From Luteimonas sp. J29 (GTDB taxonomy: Bacteria > Pseudomonadota > Gammaproteobacteria > Xanthomonadales > Xanthomonadaceae): a DNA stretch of 49,530 nucleotides. The DNA lies in NCBI RefSeq assembly GCF_000472505.1, contig NZ_KI421430.1, positions 69,618-119,147 on the forward strand, read 5' to 3'. The translations under genes were made by a program, and so were the position numbers. Each line of letters begins with the position of its first letter. The stretch's first letter is position 1. This document shows, one piece after another, positions 10,265-19,007 of this stretch. The notes under the pieces were generated by a model. It had not been told where the DNA came from. It did not search any database and saw only the letters and a list, made by a program, of their open reading frames with translations.

Positions 10265-12637
10265 ATGTCTGAGAAACTGCTTGTACGCCGGGCCGCGGTC
10301 ATGGGCGCCGGCGTCATGGGCGCGCAGATCGCCGCGCACCTGACCAACGCCGGCGTCGACACGGTGCTGTTCGACCTGCCCGCGAAGGAAGGCGACCCCA
10401 ACGGCGTCGTGCTCAAGGCCATCGCCAACCTCGGCAAGCTCAGCCCCGCCCCGCTGGCCAGCCGTTCGCTGGCCGAGGCCATCACCCCGGCCAACTACGA
10501 GACCGGCCTGGAGCTGCTCAAGGGCTGCGACCTGGTCATCGAGGCGATCGCCGAGCGGATGGACTGGAAGCAGGACCTCTACCGCAAGGTGGCCCCGTTC
10601 GTGGCCCCGCATGCGGTCCTCGCGAGCAACACGTCCGGCTTGGGCATCAACAAGTTGGCAGAGGTTCTTCCGGAAGAATTGAGATCGCGGTTCTGCGGCG
10701 TGCACTTCTTCAACCCGCCCCGCTACATGCACCTGGCCGAGCTGATCCCGGCCCGGACCACCGACCGCGCCGTGCTCGAGGGGCTCGAGACCTTCCTGAC
10801 CACGACCCTCGGCAAGGGCGTGGTCTATGCGAAGGACACCCCGAACTTCATCGGCAACCGGATCGGCGTGTTCTCGATCCTGGCCACGGCCCACCACACC
10901 GCGGAGTTCGGCCTCGGCTTCGACGAGGTCGACGCCCTGACCGGCCCGCTGATCGGCCGGCCGAAGTCGGCGACCTACCGCACCTCGGACGTGGTCGGCC
11001 TGGACACCATGGCCCACGTCATCAAGACCATGGCCGACACCCTGCCGGAAGACCCCTGGCACGCCTACTTCAAGTCGCCGGCCTGGCTCGAGGCGCTGGT
11101 CGCCAAGGGCGCGCTGGGCCAGAAGACCGGCGCCGGCGTGTTCCGCAAGGCCGGCAAGGACATCCTGGTCCTCGACCTGGAGAAGCAGGACTACCGCCCG
11201 GCCGACCGCAAGGCCGCCGACGAGGTGGTCGAGATCCTCAAGACGAAGGACCCGGCCGAGAAGTTCCGCAAGCTGCGCGAGAGCCAGCACCCGCAGGCCC
11301 GGTTCCTGTGGGCCGCGTTCCGCGACCTGTTCCACTACAGCGCCTATCACTTGGCGGACATCGCCGAGACCGCCCGCGACGTCGACCTGGCCATCCGCTG
11401 GGGCTACGGCTGGTCGCTGGGCCCGTTCGAGACCTGGCAGGCGGCGGGCTGGAAGCAGGTGGCGCAGTGGATCGCCGACGACATCGTCGCCGGCAAGGCC
11501 ATGAGCAACGCGCCCCTGCCCGACTGGGTGTTCGATGGCCGCGAGGGCGTGCATGCGGCCGAGGGCAGCTACAGCCCGGTGCAGGACGCCAAGCTGCCGC
11601 GGTCGTCGCTGGCCGCCTACCGGCGCCAGCGCTTCCCGGACCCGCTGCTGGGCGAGTCGTTCGCGCAGGGCGAAACCGTGTTCGAGAACGACGGCGTGCG
11701 CCTGTGGACCGACGGCGACGACGTGGGCGTGGTCAGCTTCAAGACCAAGATGCACACCGTCTCCGACCAGGTCCTCGACGGACTGCAGGAAGCGATCGGC
11801 ATCGCCGAGAAGAAGTTCGCGGGCCTGGTGATCTGGCAGCCGAAGGAGCCCTTCTCGGCCGGCGCCGACCTGGCCGGCGCGCTGGGCCTGCTCCAGGCCG
11901 GCAAGGTCGATGCCTTCGAGGCGATGGTGGCCAACTTCCAGGCCACCAGCCAGCGCATCAAGTACGCGCTGGTGCCGGTCGTGGCGGCGGTGCGCGGCAT
12001 GGCCCTGGGCGGCGGCTGCGAGTTCCAGATGCACAGCGCCCGCACCGTGGCCCACCTCGAGAGCTACATCGGCCTGGTCGAGGCCGGCGTCGGCCTGCTG
12101 CCGGCCGGTGGCGGCCTGAAGGAGCTGGCGGTGCGCGCGTCCGAGGCCGCGGGCCCGGGCGGAGACGTGTTCGCCGAGCTCAAGAAGACCTTCGAGACGA
12201 TCGCCATGGCCAAGGTCTCGACCTCCGCCGTGGAGGCCAGGGAGCTGGGCCTCATGCGCGCCGGCGACAAGGTCGTGTTCAACGCCTGGGAGCTGCTGCA
12301 CATCGCCAGGGAGGAGGCCCGCGGCCTGGCCGAGACCGGCTACCGCCCGCCCCTGCCCGCGCGCCGCATCCGGGTCGCCGGCGACGTCGGCATCGCCACC
12401 TTCCGCATGCTGCTGGTGAACATGCTCGAGGGCCGCTTCATCAGCGAATACGACGACGAGATCGCCACCCGCATCGCCACCGTGCTGTGCGGCGGCGAGG
12501 TCGACCGCGGCGCGGTGGTGGACGAGGACTGGCTGCTGCGCCTGGAGCGCAAGCACTTCGTCGAGCTGGCCCAGCAGGACAAGACCCAGGCCCGCATCGC
12601 CCACATGCTCAAGACCGGCAAGCCGCTGCGCAACTGA
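10265..12637 (+). CDS. fadN: 3-hydroxyacyl-CoA dehydrogenase/enoyl-CoA hydratase, FadN-type domain order
   Basis: A 790-residue bifunctional beta-oxidation enzyme. The NAD-binding dehydrogenase comes first, with GAGVMG at about 14-19 and the catalytic-His region HFFNPPRYMHLAEL. The C-terminal part (about 480-700) is an enoyl-CoA hydratase/crotonase domain with FSAGADLAG, a GMALGGGCEFQMHSARTVAH oxyanion region and EAGVGLLPAGGG bearing the catalytic Glu. This order is the reverse of E. coli FadB (hydratase first) and equals Bacillus FadN (YusL, about 789 residues). The frame opens upstream at 10043, but the ATG at 10265 gives the family N-terminus. A thiolase follows after 26 bases. Confident in function, less so in the gene symbol. 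Confidence 0.9.
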   Translation: MSEKLLVRRAAVMGAGVMGAQIAAHLTNAGVDTVLFDLPAKEGDPNGVVLKAIANLGKLSPAPLASRSLAEAITPANYETGLELLKGCDLVIEAIAERMDWKQDLYRKVAPFVAPHAVLASNTSGLGINKLAEVLPEELRSRFCGVHFFNPPRYMHLAELIPARTTDRAVLEGLETFLTTTLGKGVVYAKDTPNFIGNRIGVFSILATAHHTAEFGLGFDEVDALTGPLIGRPKSATYRTSDVVGLDTMAHVIKTMADTLPEDPWHAYFKSPAWLEALVAKGALGQKTGAGVFRKAGKDILVLDLEKQDYRPADRKAADEVVEILKTKDPAEKFRKLRESQHPQARFLWAAFRDLFHYSAYHLADIAETARDVDLAIRWGYGWSLGPFETWQAAGWKQVAQWIADDIVAGKAMSNAPLPDWVFDGREGVHAAEGSYSPVQDAKLPRSSLAAYRRQRFPDPLLGESFAQGETVFENDGVRLWTDGDDVGVVSFKTKMHTVSDQVLDGLQEAIGIAEKKFAGLVIWQPKEPFSAGADLAGALGLLQAGKVDAFEAMVANFQATSQRIKYALVPVVAAVRGMALGGGCEFQMHSARTVAHLESYIGLVEAGVGLLPAGGGLKELAVRASEAAGPGGDVFAELKKTFETIAMAKVSTSAVEARELGLMRAGDKVVFNAWELLHIAREEARGLAETGYRPPLPARRIRVAGDVGIATFRMLLVNMLEGRFISEYDDEIATRIATVLCGGEVDRGAVVDEDWLLRLERKHFVELAQQDKTQARIAHMLKTGKPLRN

Positions 12638-12663
12638 CCGACGACGACACAGGACACTAGACC

Positions 12664-13872
12664 ATGAGCAAGCAGATCCAGGACGCCTACATCGTCGCCG
12701 CCACCCGCACCCCGGTCGGCAAGGCCCCGAAGGGCGTCTTCCGCAACACCCGTCCCGACGAGATGCTCGCCCACGTGCTCAAGGCCGTGGTCGCGCAGGC
12801 GCCGGGCATCGACACCAGCCGCATCGACGACGCCATCATCGGCTGCGCGATGCCCGAGGGCGAACAGGGCATGAACGTGGCCCGCATCGGCGTGCTGCTG
12901 GCCGGCCTGCCGAACACCATCGCCGCGCAGACCATCAACCGCTTCTGCTCCTCCGGCCTGCAGGCCGTGGCGCTGGCGGCCGACCAGATCCGGCTCGGCA
13001 ACGCCGACCTGATGCTGGCCGGCGGCACCGAGTCGATGTCGATGGTGCCGATGATGGGCAACAAGGTCGCGCTCAGCCCGCAGGTGTTCGCGCGCGACGA
13101 GAACGTCGCCATCGCCTACGGCATGGGCATCACCGCCGAGAAGGTGGCCGAGGAGTGGAAGGTCTCGCGCGAAGACCAGGACGCCTTCGCCCTCGCCTCG
13201 CACAGGAAGGCGCTCGCGGCCCAGGCCGCCGGCGAGTTCGCCCAGGAGATCACGCCCTACGAGGTGGTCTCTCGCGTGCCCGACCTCGCCGGCAATACCG
13301 TGCGGCTGAAGAAGCTGCTGGTCGAACAGGACGAGGGCCCGCGCGCCGACACCTCGGCCGAAGGGCTGGCGAAGCTGCGCACCGTGTTCCGCAACGGCCA
13401 GTTCGGCGGCTCCGTCACCGCCGGCAACTCCTCGCAGATGAGCGACGGCGCCGGTGCGGTGCTGCTGGCTTCCGAGCAGGCGATCAAGGACTACGGCCTG
13501 ACGCCGCTGGCCCGCTTCGTCAGCTTCTCGGTCGCCGGCGTGCGCCCGGAGGTGATGGGCATCGGCCCGATCGCCGCGATCCCGAAGGCGCTCAGGCAGG
13601 CAGGTTTGACCAGGGACCAGCTGGACTGGATCGAGCTCAACGAGGCCTTCGCCGCCCAGGCGCTGGCCGTGATCCGCGATTCGGAGCTGGACCCGGACAA
13701 GGTCAACCCGCTCGGCGGCGCGATCGCGCTCGGCCATCCGCTGGGCGCGACCGGCGCGATCCGCACCGCGACCATCGTCCACGGCATGCGCCGCAGGAAG
13801 CAGAAGTACGGCATGGTGACGATGTGCATCGGCACCGGCATGGGCGCGGCGGGGATCTTCGAGTCGCTCTGA
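12664..13872 (+). CDS. fadA: Acetyl-CoA C-acyltransferase (3-ketoacyl-CoA thiolase)
   Basis: A 402-residue thiolase that cleaves 3-ketoacyl-CoA in the last step of beta-oxidation. The nucleophilic cysteine is Cys95 in INRFCSSGLQ. The other catalytic residues are visible in NEAFAAQ, in GGAIALGHPLGATGA (His358) and in MCIGTGMG (Cys388). Length is typical (390-405). It starts 26 bases after the fadN-like gene and ends just before a strong terminator, so the two form a transcriptional unit downstream of the TetR gene. It could accept branched or shorter substrates, but its pairing with a FadN-type enzyme argues for fatty-acid oxidation. Confidence 0.95.
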   Translation: MSKQIQDAYIVAATRTPVGKAPKGVFRNTRPDEMLAHVLKAVVAQAPGIDTSRIDDAIIGCAMPEGEQGMNVARIGVLLAGLPNTIAAQTINRFCSSGLQAVALAADQIRLGNADLMLAGGTESMSMVPMMGNKVALSPQVFARDENVAIAYGMGITAEKVAEEWKVSREDQDAFALASHRKALAAQAAGEFAQEITPYEVVSRVPDLAGNTVRLKKLLVEQDEGPRADTSAEGLAKLRTVFRNGQFGGSVTAGNSSQMSDGAGAVLLASEQAIKDYGLTPLARFVSFSVAGVRPEVMGIGPIAAIPKALRQAGLTRDQLDWIELNEAFAAQALAVIRDSELDPDKVNPLGGAIALGHPLGATGAIRTATIVHGMRRRKQKYGMVTMCIGTGMGAAGIFESL

Positions 13873-13894
13873 CCCTCCCGCCCCCCCGTCGCAG

Positions 13895-13924
13895 AAAAAC
13901 GGCGCCCCCCGGGGCGCCGTTTGC
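13895..13924. terminator. Bidirectional intrinsic terminator after fadA
   Basis: A perfect 12-bp inverted repeat AAACGGCGCCCC / GGGGCGCCGTTT (13897-13908 and 13911-13922), flanked by A-runs on the left and T on the right, lies 24 bases after the fadA stop. It sits between convergent units (fadA on plus, the M23 gene on minus) and can serve both, with A/T-rich flanks on both sides. Confidence 0.85.
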
Positions 13925-13950
13925 GCTTGTCCCTGACGCGCGTCGTCCGG

Positions 13951-15255
13951 TCAGCCGTGTACCGGCGCATCGGGCTGCGCCTGGATCTGCTGCGAGCTTC
14001 TGGAGTCCTCCTGCGCGGCTGCAAGCAGCCTGTTTCCGCGTTCGAGCATCGCCAGCATCTCCGGCGAGGTCCCGATCGCGGCAAAGGCCAGTGACACCTC
14101 GGCCTCGTCGCCCGAACGCAGCGCGGCCGAGAGCCGGTCGATGGGCGGACACCCGAAGCAGGGCGCCTGCGCCCTGCGCTGGTTGACCGCCGGCTCGGGT
14201 TCCGCCGGCAGGCCTGGTCGGTGGTCCGGGTGATCGGGATGGCCAGGCGCCTGCTGCTGCGACGGGTGGACCTGCGGCGTGCGCCCGGACGCGACGTAGT
14301 CCAACCGGTCCACTTCGCGCGGCCGCGTCGCGGGAGCGAACCGCAGCGTGGGCGGGTCGATGTCTCCCGTCTGCCGGATCCCGTGGTCGCGCTGGAAATC
14401 CAGCAGCGCGCCCTGCATCCCGATCCGGTAGACGCCATCACGATCCAGCGGTCCGCCATCAGCCGCGCGATGCCCTTCCCCGTCCATGACGCGCTGCAGG
14501 TCGCGGATCCGCGGATCGGACGCTCCCAGCCGGAAGGTACCGTCAGCGGGCACGGGGCGTGGCTGGACGTTCGTGCGGTGGACGGCGTCCACGGGCAGCC
14601 GGCCGCTGGCCAGGTCGTCGACATAGTTGCGGAACTGCAGGTAGTAGCGCGAATCCATTTCCATGTGCACGTGGATCCGGCGCGTGTCCACGTCACTCTG
14701 GATGCCGAGCGTCTGTCCGTACTCCACCGCGTCCCCGACATCGACTTCGATATCGCTCATGTGGCGGATGCGGGCGATGACCTCCCCGCCCCGCCGATCG
14801 AGGATGTCCACCAGTCCCTCGCGATCGCGCCGCGCGCCCACGACGCCGGCAACCGGGGCCGGCACATGCACCCTGCGTCCATGGCGGGTGCCCGGATCCC
14901 GGTCGGGATGGGACAGGATGAGATCCTTCTTGATCAGTACCTGGTCCGTTGCGAGCCCGTAATCGCGGAACCGGCCCCCGACCGGCCGTGGGAACTCGAT
15001 CTCCTCGATCCGACCGCCGACATAGGCGAACACGCGTCCACGCTCGCCGCCGACGATCGACCCGTCCACCATCCGCACGCCCCGGCTGTCCCCGGGATGA
15101 TGCAGCACGAGGCTGTCGAACCCGGTCACCGGCTCGTTCAGCTGCGTACCCTGCCCATGGACCCGGACCGGCGAACCGTCTCGATCGCGCGGCGGTCCCA
15201 GTTGCTGGATGCGGTAGGCCGCCGGCCCGGGCGGCGTGGCGTTCTGCATGGTCAT
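13951..15255 (-). CDS. M23 metallopeptidase/peptidoglycan-binding protein without signal peptide; candidate secreted antibacterial effector
   Basis: A 434-residue protein. Residues about 108-205 show the LytM (M23) pattern: HPDRD (His116, Asp120), RHMSD (His165) and HVH (His195, His197). The spacing from the first His (4, 49, 79, 81) is almost that of S. aureus LytM (4, 50, 81, 83). Residues about 245-308 fit a PG_binding_1 domain (RIRDLQRVMDGEG, LLDFQRDHGIRQTGDIDPPTL). The C-terminal tail (370-434) is helical and Gln-rich. There is no N-terminal signal, which is unusual for a peptidoglycan hydrolase and typical of effectors delivered by type IV or VI secretion. The start is supported by AGGGAGGGG just upstream. 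It follows a lipoprotein gene by 53 bases. Enzyme class is well supported; the effector role is inferred. Confidence 0.75.
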   Translation of the reverse strand: MTMQNATPPGPAAYRIQQLGPPRDRDGSPVRVHGQGTQLNEPVTGFDSLVLHHPGDSRGVRMVDGSIVGGERGRVFAYVGGRIEEIEFPRPVGGRFRDYGLATDQVLIKKDLILSHPDRDPGTRHGRRVHVPAPVAGVVGARRDREGLVDILDRRGGEVIARIRHMSDIEVDVGDAVEYGQTLGIQSDVDTRRIHVHMEMDSRYYLQFRNYVDDLASGRLPVDAVHRTNVQPRPVPADGTFRLGASDPRIRDLQRVMDGEGHRAADGGPLDRDGVYRIGMQGALLDFQRDHGIRQTGDIDPPTLRFAPATRPREVDRLDYVASGRTPQVHPSQQQAPGHPDHPDHRPGLPAEPEPAVNQRRAQAPCFGCPPIDRLSAALRSGDEAEVSLAFAAIGTSPEMLAMLERGNRLLAAAQEDSRSSQQIQAQPDAPVHG

Positions 15256-15308
15256 GGCCCCTCCCTGGCCGGTTGTTCGCCTGTCGGGCGCTGCACCCGG
15301 ACTTGCGT

Positions 15309-16088
15309 TCAGTCCTCATCGTCCCTGTAGTACTGCCCTTCGTACTCGAGCAGGCGCCGGCACTCGTCGGGCCATCGGCACCCCTCGAACGGGTCCAGGG
15401 TCCAGTCCTGCGTCAGGTACCAGCAGTCGCCTCGCCAGGTGAAAGTGGTGATGCGGCCGGGCGTGTCGACGGCGTGCTGCCGGGGAGACACTTGCCGGAT
15501 CTGCACTTCGGTCACCGGACGGAGGAGAGGCTTACCCTCGGGATCGACTCCGGTCCATTGCTCCCCTGCGCGCAGCCACGCACTGTCCGATACATACACA
15601 CTCCGATGCGCGTCGTAGCGGTAAAGATCGTGCAACGGATGATCTTGGTCGACCGTTTCCCACTGTGGATTGGCCGGATCACCGGGTTCGGTATTGTGCT
15701 GCTCGTAGTACGGGCCCTTGACCTCGTAGGGCCGGGCGGTGAATCGGACCTGGAGGTCGCCGCTGTTGAAGAATGCGCGGATGAACTCCTCGAAGTCCTC
15801 CGAGGGACAGGTCGGCTCGACCCCCACGGGCAGCCGGATCCGTCCGGGCATCATGGGCGGCATGGCATCACTGGAGCGTGCTTCGGACTGCCCCGGGGCA
15901 GCCGGAGCCATCTGCGGGGCCTGCCGCCCGCCGGGGCCCGTCGCCGACGACGGCGACGGCGACGTCCTGCCGCTGCACGCCACGCCCGCCATCAGCGCAG
16001 CGGTGGCCCAGAGGGCCCGGGCGGCCGTGCCTGCCGCCACCGTCCTGACCACCCTGGAATCAGGTCTGCCTGTCCTGGCCTGCTTCAT
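15309..16088 (-). CDS. Putative lipoprotein, candidate immunity protein for the adjacent M23 effector
   Basis: A 259-residue predicted envelope protein with no family I recognise confidently. The N-terminus has a basic region, a hydrophobic stretch (about 20-37) and a cysteine in MAGVAC (Cys38) that resembles a lipobox, though the -3 residue is Gly rather than Leu. A Pro/Ser/Gly-rich linker (39-85) follows, then a compact domain starting at CPSEDFEEFIRAFFNSGDLQ and ending with GDCWYLTQDWTL and four cysteines in total. The FxxFxxxF start and WxLxxW-type end recall small secreted DUF4348-like domains (weak). It is the first gene of a two-gene unit with the M23 protein. In Xanthomonas type IV effector operons the periplasmic lipoprotein immunity gene is also commonly upstream of its effector, hence the call. 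Confidence 0.55.
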   Translation of the reverse strand: MKQARTGRPDSRVVRTVAAGTAARALWATAALMAGVACSGRTSPSPSSATGPGGRQAPQMAPAAPGQSEARSSDAMPPMMPGRIRLPVGVEPTCPSEDFEEFIRAFFNSGDLQVRFTARPYEVKGPYYEQHNTEPGDPANPQWETVDQDHPLHDLYRYDAHRSVYVSDSAWLRAGEQWTGVDPEGKPLLRPVTEVQIRQVSPRQHAVDTPGRITTFTWRGDCWYLTQDWTLDPFEGCRWPDECRRLLEYEGQYYRDDED

Positions 16089-16186
16089 CCGTCACCATCC
16101 CTGTCGACGCATCGCCACGGGGATCCGTCCCCTCGCCCCGCTCTGCGCACCATCCTAAACGCATCCCGCGCCCGTGGGCGGTCGGC

Positions 16187-17089
16187 TCAGCTGATGTCGG
16201 TCACGCCCAGTTCGCGCAGTGCGCTGGCCATGGCCTCGCTGGCGGCTTCGCTGAGCTTCTCGTGGTCGAGCGCGAAGCGGATCGTCGCCTCGACCAGGCC
16301 AATGTGGGTACCGCAGTCGAAGCGCGTGCCGCGGAAGCGGTAGGCGTCGATCTGCTGCTCGCCCAGCAGGCTGGCGATGGCGTCGGTGAGCTGGATCTCC
16401 CCGCCGGCGCCGCGGCCGGTCTTCTCCAGATGGTCGAAGATCGCCCCGGGCAGGATGTAGCGGCCGACCACTGCCAGGGTGCTCGGCGCCTCATCGGGCC
16501 TTGGCTTCTCGACCATGCGCCGGATCGCACCGCTGCGGTCGCGGAAGTCCCCGGTCTCGACGATGCCGTAGCTGCCGGTCTGCTCGCGCGGCACGTCCTG
16601 CACCGCGATCGCGCCGACGCCGTGGGCCTCGGCGTGGTCGGCCATCTGCTTGAGCGCGCCCGGGCCGTTGCGGTTCCAGATCAGGTCGTCGGGCAGCAGC
16701 ACCGCGAACGGCTCGTCGCCCACCACCGGCTTCGCGCACAGCACGGCATGGCCCAGGCCCAGGGCCTCGGCCTGGGTGACGAACACGGCACGGACGCCTT
16801 CGGGCAACACGTTGCGCACCAGCTCGAGCTGCTCGTGCTTGCCGGCCTTCTCGAGCTTCTGCTCGAGTTCGTAGGCCTTGTCGAAGTAGTCGGCCACCGC
16901 GTGCTTGTAGCGGTTGGTCACGAACACCAGGGTGTCGCAGCCGGCCTCGATCGCCTCGTCCACCGCGTACTGGATCAGCGGGCGGTCGACGATCGGCAGC
17001 ATCTCCTTGGGAACGGTTTTCGTGGCAGGGAGGAACCGTGTTCCCAGTCCAGCGACCGGGAACACCGCTTTTCGGATGCGTCGGGTCAT
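16187..17089 (-). CDS. galU: UTP-glucose-1-phosphate uridylyltransferase GalU
   Basis: A 300-residue nucleotidyltransferase making UDP-glucose from UTP and glucose-1-phosphate, used for LPS, exopolysaccharide and osmoregulated glucans. Diagnostic motifs are FPVAGLGTRFLPATKTVPKE (N-terminal nucleotide loop), DRPLIQYAVDEA, VLLPDDLI and the GRYILP and EIQLTDAI segments. Length is typical (290-305). The start overlaps the end of the WbpM-like gene by four bases (ATGA), so it is the last gene of the lapA-lapB-wbpL-wbpM-galU run. Confidence 0.97.
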   Translation of the reverse strand: MTRRIRKAVFPVAGLGTRFLPATKTVPKEMLPIVDRPLIQYAVDEAIEAGCDTLVFVTNRYKHAVADYFDKAYELEQKLEKAGKHEQLELVRNVLPEGVRAVFVTQAEALGLGHAVLCAKPVVGDEPFAVLLPDDLIWNRNGPGALKQMADHAEAHGVGAIAVQDVPREQTGSYGIVETGDFRDRSGAIRRMVEKPRPDEAPSTLAVVGRYILPGAIFDHLEKTGRGAGGEIQLTDAIASLLGEQQIDAYRFRGTRFDCGTHIGLVEATIRFALDHEKLSEAASEAMASALRELGVTDIS

Positions 17090-19005
17090 GTCTTTCTAGC
17101 CTGTCGTGCGGGGAATGCGACGACGGTGCCCGTGTCCTCGCGCTCGGCCTCCGCATCCGCGTTGCCGGGACGGAATTCGGGGAGCGTCTCGCGCAGCAGG
17201 CGCGCAAGCTCCTCGGTATCGAATGCGGCCACCGCCTCGCGCATGCGCGCGAGCGCCGGCTGGAGCTTCTCCGCGGACACCGAACGGGCCTCGGCCTGGA
17301 GGATCTTCGGGTGCACCGTCGGACGGTACCGTTCGTCGGCGTGGAACAAGGTTTCGTGGAGTTTCTCCCCGGGCCGCAGCCCGGTGTAGACGATCGCGAT
17401 GTCGCGCTCGGGCTGCTTGCCCGCCAGCCGGATCATCTGCTCGGCCAGCAGCCGGATCGGTACCGGCTCGCCCATGTCCAGCGTGTACACCGCCTCGCGC
17501 GCGCCGATCGCCACCGACTGCATGATCAGCTGGCAGGCCTCGGGGATGGTCATGAAGTAGCGCGTGACCTCCGGATGGGTCACGGTCACCGGCCCGCCGC
17601 TGCGGATCTGTTCGCGGAACAGCGGCACGACGCTGCCGGCCGAATCGAGCACGTTGCCGAAGCGCACGGTTACGAAATGGGTGCCGTCGGTCTGGGCCAT
17701 CGACTGGCACACCATCTCGGCCAGGCGCTTGGACGCGCCGAGCACGTTGACCGGATCGACCGCCTTGTCGGTGGAGATCAGCACGAAGGTGCCGACCCGG
17801 GCCGCGCGCGCCTCGCGCGCCACCACCTCGGTGGCCAGCACGTTGTTGCGCACCGCTTCGCGCAGCTGCCCTTCCAGCACCGGGACCTGCTTGTAGGCCG
17901 CGGCATGGAACACCGCGTCGGGGCTGGACAGGCGCAGCGCATGGCGGATCACCGCCGGATCGCCGCAGTCGCCGAGCACCGGCACGCAGCGGATCTGCGG
18001 GAAGTCGCGCCGCAGTTCCGACTCGGTCTTGATCAGCGCCAGCTCGTCGATCTCGACCAGCGCGATCGTCGACGCCCCGTGCCGGGCGCACTGCCGGCAC
18101 AGCTCGGCGCCGATGGAACCGCCGGCGCCGGTCACCAGCACGCTGCGGCCGCCGAGCCATGCGCGGATCGCCTTCCAGTCCGGCGTGACCGGCTTGCGGC
18201 CGAGCAGGTCCTCGATCGCCACCTCCTTGAGTTCGCCCGGCAGCGAACGCCCTTCGAGCATGTCGTCGAGCCGCGGCACCATGCGGAACGGAAGCCCGGT
18301 GCGTTCGCAGGCGGCCACCACGCGGCGCATCGTGGCCGCGTCCACCGAGGGCATTGCGATCACCAGCAGTTGGGCCGCCGTCTCCGGCGCGATCCGGGCC
18401 ACGTCCTCGACCCGCCCCAGCACCGGTACGCCCTGCAGCCGGCTGCCGCGCAGCTTGGCCGCATCGTCCAGGAAGCCGACCGGGACATACGCCCCGGTCC
18501 TGCGCAGGTCGCGCACCAGGGTTTCGCCGGCCCGCCCCGCGCCCAGGATCAGCACCCGCAGCGCGGCCTTGTCGGTGCGCGCGATCTGGTGGTCCTTCCA
18601 CGCCCTGTAGACCAGCCGGGGCATGCCCAGCAGCGCGGTGAGCAGCAACGGGTACAGCAGCAGCACCGAGCGCGGCACCTGGTCGAGCCGGCGGTTGAAG
18701 ACGAACAGCACCAGCATGATCGCCAGCAGGCCGACCATCGCCGCCTTCAGGATATTGACCAGGTCCGGCAGGCTCGCGAAGCGCCACACGCCGCGATACA
18801 GGCCCACCTGCCAGAACACCGCGCCCTGCGCGAGCAGGACGAGGAGGATCTCGGTCGCCTCGATCCCCGGCGCGGGACCGGCCGGCAGCATCGCGTAGCG
18901 GAAATGATGGAGCGCGGCCCAGCACATCCAGACCATGGCCAGGTCGTGGGCGACGATGGCGAGGCGAGGCGCCGCCATGCTGACCCGATCCTTCCAGTTG
19001 AGCAT
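17086..19005 (-). CDS. wbpM: WbpM/CapD-like membrane UDP-GlcNAc 4,6-dehydratase
   Basis: A 639-residue member of the polysaccharide biosynthesis protein family. Four N-terminal transmembrane helices (about 15-120) are followed by a CoA-binding-like Rossmann domain (VLILGAGRAGETLVRDL) and a C-terminal SDR domain with LVTGAGGSIGAELCRQ and STDKAVDPVNVLGASKR. WbpM converts UDP-GlcNAc to UDP-4-keto-6-deoxy-GlcNAc, precursor of QuiNAc/FucNAc-type sugars of O-antigen. The ATG at 19003-19005 is preferred over the upstream frame extension, which overlaps the preceding gene and is not hydrophobic. It lies two bases after the WbpL-like gene. The exact sugar product is not decided by sequence. Confidence 0.88.
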   Translation of the reverse strand: MLNWKDRVSMAAPRLAIVAHDLAMVWMCWAALHHFRYAMLPAGPAPGIEATEILLVLLAQGAVFWQVGLYRGVWRFASLPDLVNILKAAMVGLLAIMLVLFVFNRRLDQVPRSVLLLYPLLLTALLGMPRLVYRAWKDHQIARTDKAALRVLILGAGRAGETLVRDLRRTGAYVPVGFLDDAAKLRGSRLQGVPVLGRVEDVARIAPETAAQLLVIAMPSVDAATMRRVVAACERTGLPFRMVPRLDDMLEGRSLPGELKEVAIEDLLGRKPVTPDWKAIRAWLGGRSVLVTGAGGSIGAELCRQCARHGASTIALVEIDELALIKTESELRRDFPQIRCVPVLGDCGDPAVIRHALRLSSPDAVFHAAAYKQVPVLEGQLREAVRNNVLATEVVAREARAARVGTFVLISTDKAVDPVNVLGASKRLAEMVCQSMAQTDGTHFVTVRFGNVLDSAGSVVPLFREQIRSGGPVTVTHPEVTRYFMTIPEACQLIMQSVAIGAREAVYTLDMGEPVPIRLLAEQMIRLAGKQPERDIAIVYTGLRPGEKLHETLFHADERYRPTVHPKILQAEARSVSAEKLQPALARMREAVAAFDTEELARLLRETLPEFRPGNADAEAEREDTGTVVAFPARQARKT

Positions 19006-19007
19006 CT

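Noticed and set aside
10109..12604. An 831-residue minus-strand open frame opposite the fadN-like gene
   Set aside because: Antisense shadow in high-GC DNA; no signature motif.
13951..14100. XVIPCD secretion domain at the C-terminus of the M23 protein
   Set aside because: I looked for the conserved XVIPCD motifs and could not see them; only a helical, Gln-rich tail remains, so the domain is not called.
15990..16088. Twin-arginine signal in the lipoprotein N-terminus
   Set aside because: No adjacent Arg-Arg pair in the required context; a Sec lipoprotein signal fits better.
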